Source: Hippopus hippopus (lineage: Eukaryota > Mollusca > Bivalvia > Cardiida > Cardiidae). Taken from it: a stretch of 64,000 bases of DNA. The translations under genes were made by a program, and so were the position numbers. Positions 53,901 through 59,900 of this stretch are shown piece by piece. Each line of letters begins with the position of its first letter. The first letter of the stretch is position 1. Location of the stretch: assembly GCA_946811185.2 (NCBI GenBank), contig OX328110.1:10210516-10274515 (forward strand), read 5' to 3'. The notes beneath the pieces are model-generated. The model ran no database searches. It had not been told where the DNA came from and worked only from the letters and a program-made list of their open reading frames with translations.

Positions 53901-56900
53901 TTAATACCCCCGCCAGCGCTTTGGCAGATTTTTAAACCCTGTCTTCTGCAGAGGTATCAATAGACAAATTTGTGCATTTACCCTTTATAAAACAATAAGA
54001 TGTTTTAGCGACCCTGAAGAAGACAGCTTTTGAAAACATTGTGGGAAAAGGAGAAAATGGTAGTCTCCTTCTCCTACAATGTTTTCAAAATCCTTCTTCC
54101 TCTAGATTGTTAAAACTTGGGATATTGTGGGAAAGGGTTAAATTACCTCCTTTTTTTCCCCACAATGTTTTCTACCTTTCCTTACATGAATTCAATCTTT
54201 CCATAATACTTATTGAGATGTTTGTAAAAGCTTTCAACTTGGGCAGGTATACAATTATGTCATTTAGTAAACAATTAATGGGTCAGAATCAACACAGCAG
54301 CAAAGAAGCATATACACCAAATAGGCTTTTACTCTTTACCAGACCATAAAATTCTAAATGTGTCAGAGTTAAAAGCATTCGTAGATAACAAACAAGCTTT
54401 TGATTTGTCTTTGAAAGGATAGAAAACTTTGAGGAAAACAAATAAATGCTGGTAAGTATTTTCTCCTTTTCCCAAAATAGTAATCCAAAAGTATTTGTGT
54501 TTGTTACAAGCACACTCCTTTTCCCCTTCATGGTGTCCAAAAGCTATCAAGAGCAAAGGCAATAAAAGTTCTATTTGTGTTATCCTGGGTTCTATTAATG
54601 AAACAGTCATTTTCATCTGCAAATGCTTTCATTTTGGACTAGTTGTTGTTTGGTAAAGAACGCTTTCAATTTGGACAAGTCCAAAATTTTGTTGTTTGGT
54701 AAAGAATATATTTAACATGTAATTATGTAGTTACTAAAGACTTACTTGGACAAAGTATCCCAGAATCACAGCTAGCTGACTCTGACGCTGATCCAGCACA
54801 TTGATTACCATTATGTCGAGGTGCAGGATTATCACAGACCCTGTATGAAGTCAGATATAGACAAAAATCTTGTATGTTCATTTGTAAGGTGTTGAATGCC
54901 ATTTTTAACATTATTTCAATTATATTGTAGCTGCTAGTACACCTATACATGCTCTCCTCAACTTTCTTTTACTCTTTACTTCACACAATATTTTTCCATA
55001 GCCACTTGCCGCTATCCCAAGTAACCATTTTTGAAATGATGATCAGCAGTGAGAGGGGAATTAGTTCTAACGCAATGATTATCATCAATCCTTGGAAAGA
55101 AATTGGCCAAGCTGGGAATTTGAGCATGCAACCCCTGATTTCAACTCCTGTACGTAACTGACTTAGTATCCCAGCTGAGATAACAGATAAAGAAATATGA
55201 GAAGCTCTCTGGCAAAATGGGGGTTTATGCATCACTGTGATACACGCAATAATACTAAGAAATTCATCGCATAATTATAATTTCTGCAATGCAGAAAATT
55301 GACCAATGGCAAAAAGTTTTGACCCATGTCAGTCTGTGCGATACTTTTTGCAGATGCATTAAGCTTCCTTTTCACAGAGCATAACCCATATAGTTTATAC
55401 CCAACAACAAAATCTTAAACTAATCAAAACTGAAAGTATTGGAAGACAAAAAGTTAGATACTAATCATATAATTGGGTCTTCCTTGAAAGGTATAGAAAA
55501 CATTGTGGGAAAAGGAGAAAATGCTGGATTTATGTGGTAAAAGGTTAAACTTCACTAAGAAAATGAGAACAACACTTACCTTGACCGAAGTTTTGTACCT
55601 GTTGCACAAGTTACGGAGCAAGAAGCCCAGCTGGCCCACGTACCCCAGTTACCATGAACTGAAACAGAAAATGAATAGTCTATGACACAATTGATCTGAA
55701 AGACCACTTAAAAGTTTTACCCTTCACCATAAAATCCTGAGTTTTCAACATGCAGAAACCCTGAAGCTTTGAAAATATTGTGAGAAAAGGATAAAATACT
55801 TGTAATAAGTATTTTTCCATGTACCAGAATTTTTCCATAATGCTGGTTACCAACATTTTCTCCTTTTCCTGTACTGTTTTCAAAGCACTTTTTCCTTGGG
55901 ATTGTTGAAATCTTGGGTCATTTGGTAAACGATTTAGTACATGCATTCAGTTGGCATATGCATTTGAGACGAACTGCCAAAATTTGAGACCGATTTATAT
56001 GCGTTTACACAAGACACGTGAAATATGGCTGAGATAGCAGAATTTGTCATGGAAAGGGTGGAAAACATTACACAAAAAGAGACGGATTGAACCATGTTTC
56101 AGGCAGCTTCCACTATTATTTCAGCCATATCACGTCATGTACATCATGGGTTTCACCAGTATTGGGCTCTGTAGTGTCTTGTCCAAGGACACTCCTTCGA
56201 AAAACTCAGTGCTTCGAGAGAGGCTCAAACTTGGTCCTAAAGGTTATAAGTCCTGTGTGGCTTTTTGCATAATGTTTTTAAGAGCCTTCTTCCTTCGGGT
56301 CATAAAGATTTGGGATTTTCGGTTAACCCATCATGTAACAACCCTTAGTTTTAACAACCCTGAGACACAAAGCTTTTGAATACATTGTGGTCTGAGAAGA
56401 AAATGCTGGAAACAAGAATTTTTTCCTCTCCCCACAATATTTTCTACCTTTTCAAAGACAAAACCAATCATTTAAAGAACATTTAATTTGTCATCTGCTT
56501 TCAAATGTAACTCTTTACCAAACAAGCTACAGTTTTAATGATCCTCAAGAAGAAGCCTTTTGAAAACATTATTGGAAAAGGATAAAATGTTGGTAACCAG
56601 CATTTTCTCCTTTTCCAACATTTTCCATCATTTCTGAGACAAATTTTGTCATTTGAGCCCCATTTAACTTGTCATCTGCAATTTCTTTCAAGCTGGACTA
56701 GTCTAAATTTTGTTACTTGGAAAAGATTTGATAAGCAAATATGAAGGTGGGAAGCACAGCAGTGGTTCTGTGTTAACACATATGACACAAATCCATGAGG
56801 TTGTCAGTTATGGGTTCCAATCCCTTTTGGTCAAAAACTCTTCCTTAGGATTGATAAACAGTTATTTTATAATTGCTTTCTGTTTCATAGCTATATTTAC

Positions 56901-59900
56901 TAGTAGTTTCAGTTATAATCATGTGGACAAGTAGCCAGTGGCCTGAAAAAAGTATTGTCCAGGAAATCATAGATAGGTAGAACTCAGAAAGCCCTGTATA
57001 CATTCTAATCCTCTTGAAAACTGCATTTAACAGAAAATCCTATATTTTAATGACAACAAGAAAAACCCTTTTGAAAACATTGTAGGTTACCAGCATTTTC
57101 TTCTGTTCCCTCAATGACTTTACCTTTTCACGATCAATTCCAAACATATCGACCAAACTTTATTTGCTATCTGCAATTGCCTTCTATTTGGAAGAGTGTA
57201 ATATTTTGTACCAAGTAAAGAGTTTTACTCTTAACTAATCCTATAAGTTACTAGCAGTGCACCAAGGAAGACAGATCTTAATTCTTTACAACATGACAAT
57301 AATGCAGACTTGTCCAAAATGACCAACAATAGAAGTGACTACCATTGCACCAGCAGACAAACCAAACAACATGTTACAACTCTTTACCAAATAACAAAAA
57401 TTTGGATTTATCCAAATTGAAAGCATTTGCAGATGACAATTTAAATGTGGCTGGAATGATGCTTTTTGGCTGTGAAAAGATGTAAAACATTTTGGGAAAA
57501 GGGAGAAAATGCTGGTTACCAGCATTTTGTCCTTTTCCCACAATGTTTTCAAAAATCATCTTCAGCAGGGTTGTTAAAACTTGGGACTGTGTGGTAAAAG
57601 GATAAAGATAATTTGAAGTACATAGACAACTAAATCAACACAAAAACTATTTTTTACTTGGACAGTCAATGGAAGGTGTGCAAGAGATGGTCTGAGCAGC
57701 AACTCCTGAACATTGCTTCCCATCGTACTTTGGCTCTGGGTTGGTACAGCTGCGAGTTCGGGTTGTAGTGCCACCAGTAAGTCCAGATTTACAGGAGATT
57801 GAACATGTGGTCCATCCACTCCAGTCTGTATAGCCACCATCAACTGAAATTTAAACCCTGGCCAGTCAAATCTCGTATTGCAAACATGCAATAGCTAAGT
57901 CAATTGCTCTGTACATGATTCAAAGGGCATGAAACCCAGGAGTCACTTGTTTGATTCCCAAGCTAAGCCGAATTCTTCCCAAGGGTTGTCCTTATTCATT
58001 GCCATTCATTCCTTTCTCACAGCAGAACATTGCTTTGATAATGTTTATGTGGGAAAGCAGCCAGTGGCTTGGAAAGAAAATTGTAGGAGGTACTGGATAT
58101 TTCACTGGCAGCTGTCATATAACTGAAATACTGTTCCAAAATGGTGTTTAACAGTAAACAAAAAAATATTAGTATTATGCAACTACCTGCCCTGGATACC
58201 AGCAGTTTCTCCTTTTTCTGCAATGTTTTTATCCATTTAAAGATAAATATCATCATTTGATCAATATTAAATATTTATTTGCAAACTTTTCCAATTTAAA
58301 CAGAGAATTATCATGAATTTGATAATCTTCAAACAAACTATGGAAAGGCAAGAGCACCGCATGTGGGTGCCAATGATTGGCTGCAGTTGCTTTTAGTGAA
58401 AAATCTCAGCCAAAAAAGGGCTTCCCATTTAGATACTTCACAACAGTCCAAGTTTGAGTAAATATCTTCAGTAAAGACAGAGATATTATAGAATGTAGTT
58501 TTTGAAAATTCTAAGTTGAAAAAGGGCATAACTGTGTCAAAAATATTTTGATGGTTACCTGCCCCTGTTATACAGGTTCCCGTTTTGAAGGTGAAAAGCA
58601 TGTCCGAGTTTGAAGTAAATATCTTCAGTAATATCAGAGATATTATAAAATGTTAAAATTTTTGCATGACAATGATGCAGATGATCAAGACAACAACGAT
58701 GCCAGGGCTGTGACAATAACTCAATGTTTTCTTTGAAAAAAGCTGAGCTAAAGACATAAACTTACTTGGAGGTGGTGTTGCACAATCTTCCTCTGACTGT
58801 CCATCTCCGTCATCATCTGTCAATAGGAAAAAAAAGTGTACTAGTATGATGAAAATGAGCTTTATTGTCAATCACCTATTGCAGGAAAAAAAGGACTTTT
58901 TTGGCTTGCACTTCAGAGTCTTAGCAAACATTGTGGGAAAAGGAGAAATCGCTTTGTCACAAGAAAGTGCATCTTTCCTCAACAATAGTCTCTGTGCTGT
59001 TGTAAATTGCAAGTGTTTTAGGTAGTTCTTGAAGTATGATAAAGGGATAAATTCTTTTCAAATACAGTGAATTGTACTGTAGTTAAAGAGATATTGGTCA
59101 ATAATGGAAATATACATCAAGCCCCCTTTTTCATTGACACGGCATCAAACAAAAAACAAAAAAAAAAGAATATCAGCAGACTATCATAAGGAACACATGT
59201 GTGAAGTTTCATCAATTTTTGTTAAGGATTTTAGAAGATATCTGTCCGGACGGAGGTACGGATGAACAGACGGACAGACAGACAACATAAAAACTGTTTC
59301 CCCTCCCCTATGGCGGGAGATAATTATATTCATGTATTTTAGAAAATAATCCATTCTTTCCCCTTTAATGACATTCTTAAAGGAAAAAGTAGTAATAATA
59401 CTGAGCAGGCTACACAGAATTTGTCTTGCAGGCGGCTCGTGTCGATCGCTGGTGTAGTTATGTATACGGGGCTCCTGAAAGGGAAACTGCTTTTCCCTGG
59501 ATTTTGCCAGTGTACAGCAATATATGTTTGGAGCATATTATCCAATCAGATTGCGAGAAATTTGTTTGCAGTTTAATAAAAATATCTTAACTACCTCATA
59601 GTTAAGTCTTGTCCAAGCAATATAAAGGAGCTAGTGCTAATTTAAAGCAAATAATTACTCCTTTTCCTGCAATGCTAACTTTCAACTCTTTTCTTTGTAA
59701 CCAGTTCTTTGCTCTGCTTTGAAAGATTTCAAAATTTTGTTGGCTTGTGAAGTGTTATAAAGTACTTATGACTAATGGTTGTTGCATACAATTACATGTA
59801 TATGAGCCATGCTCTGTATAGGGAAGGTTTAATGCATCTGCAAAAATTATCCACCAAGGTCAGCCTGCACAGTCTGCACTGGCTGACCTGGGTTGAAACT

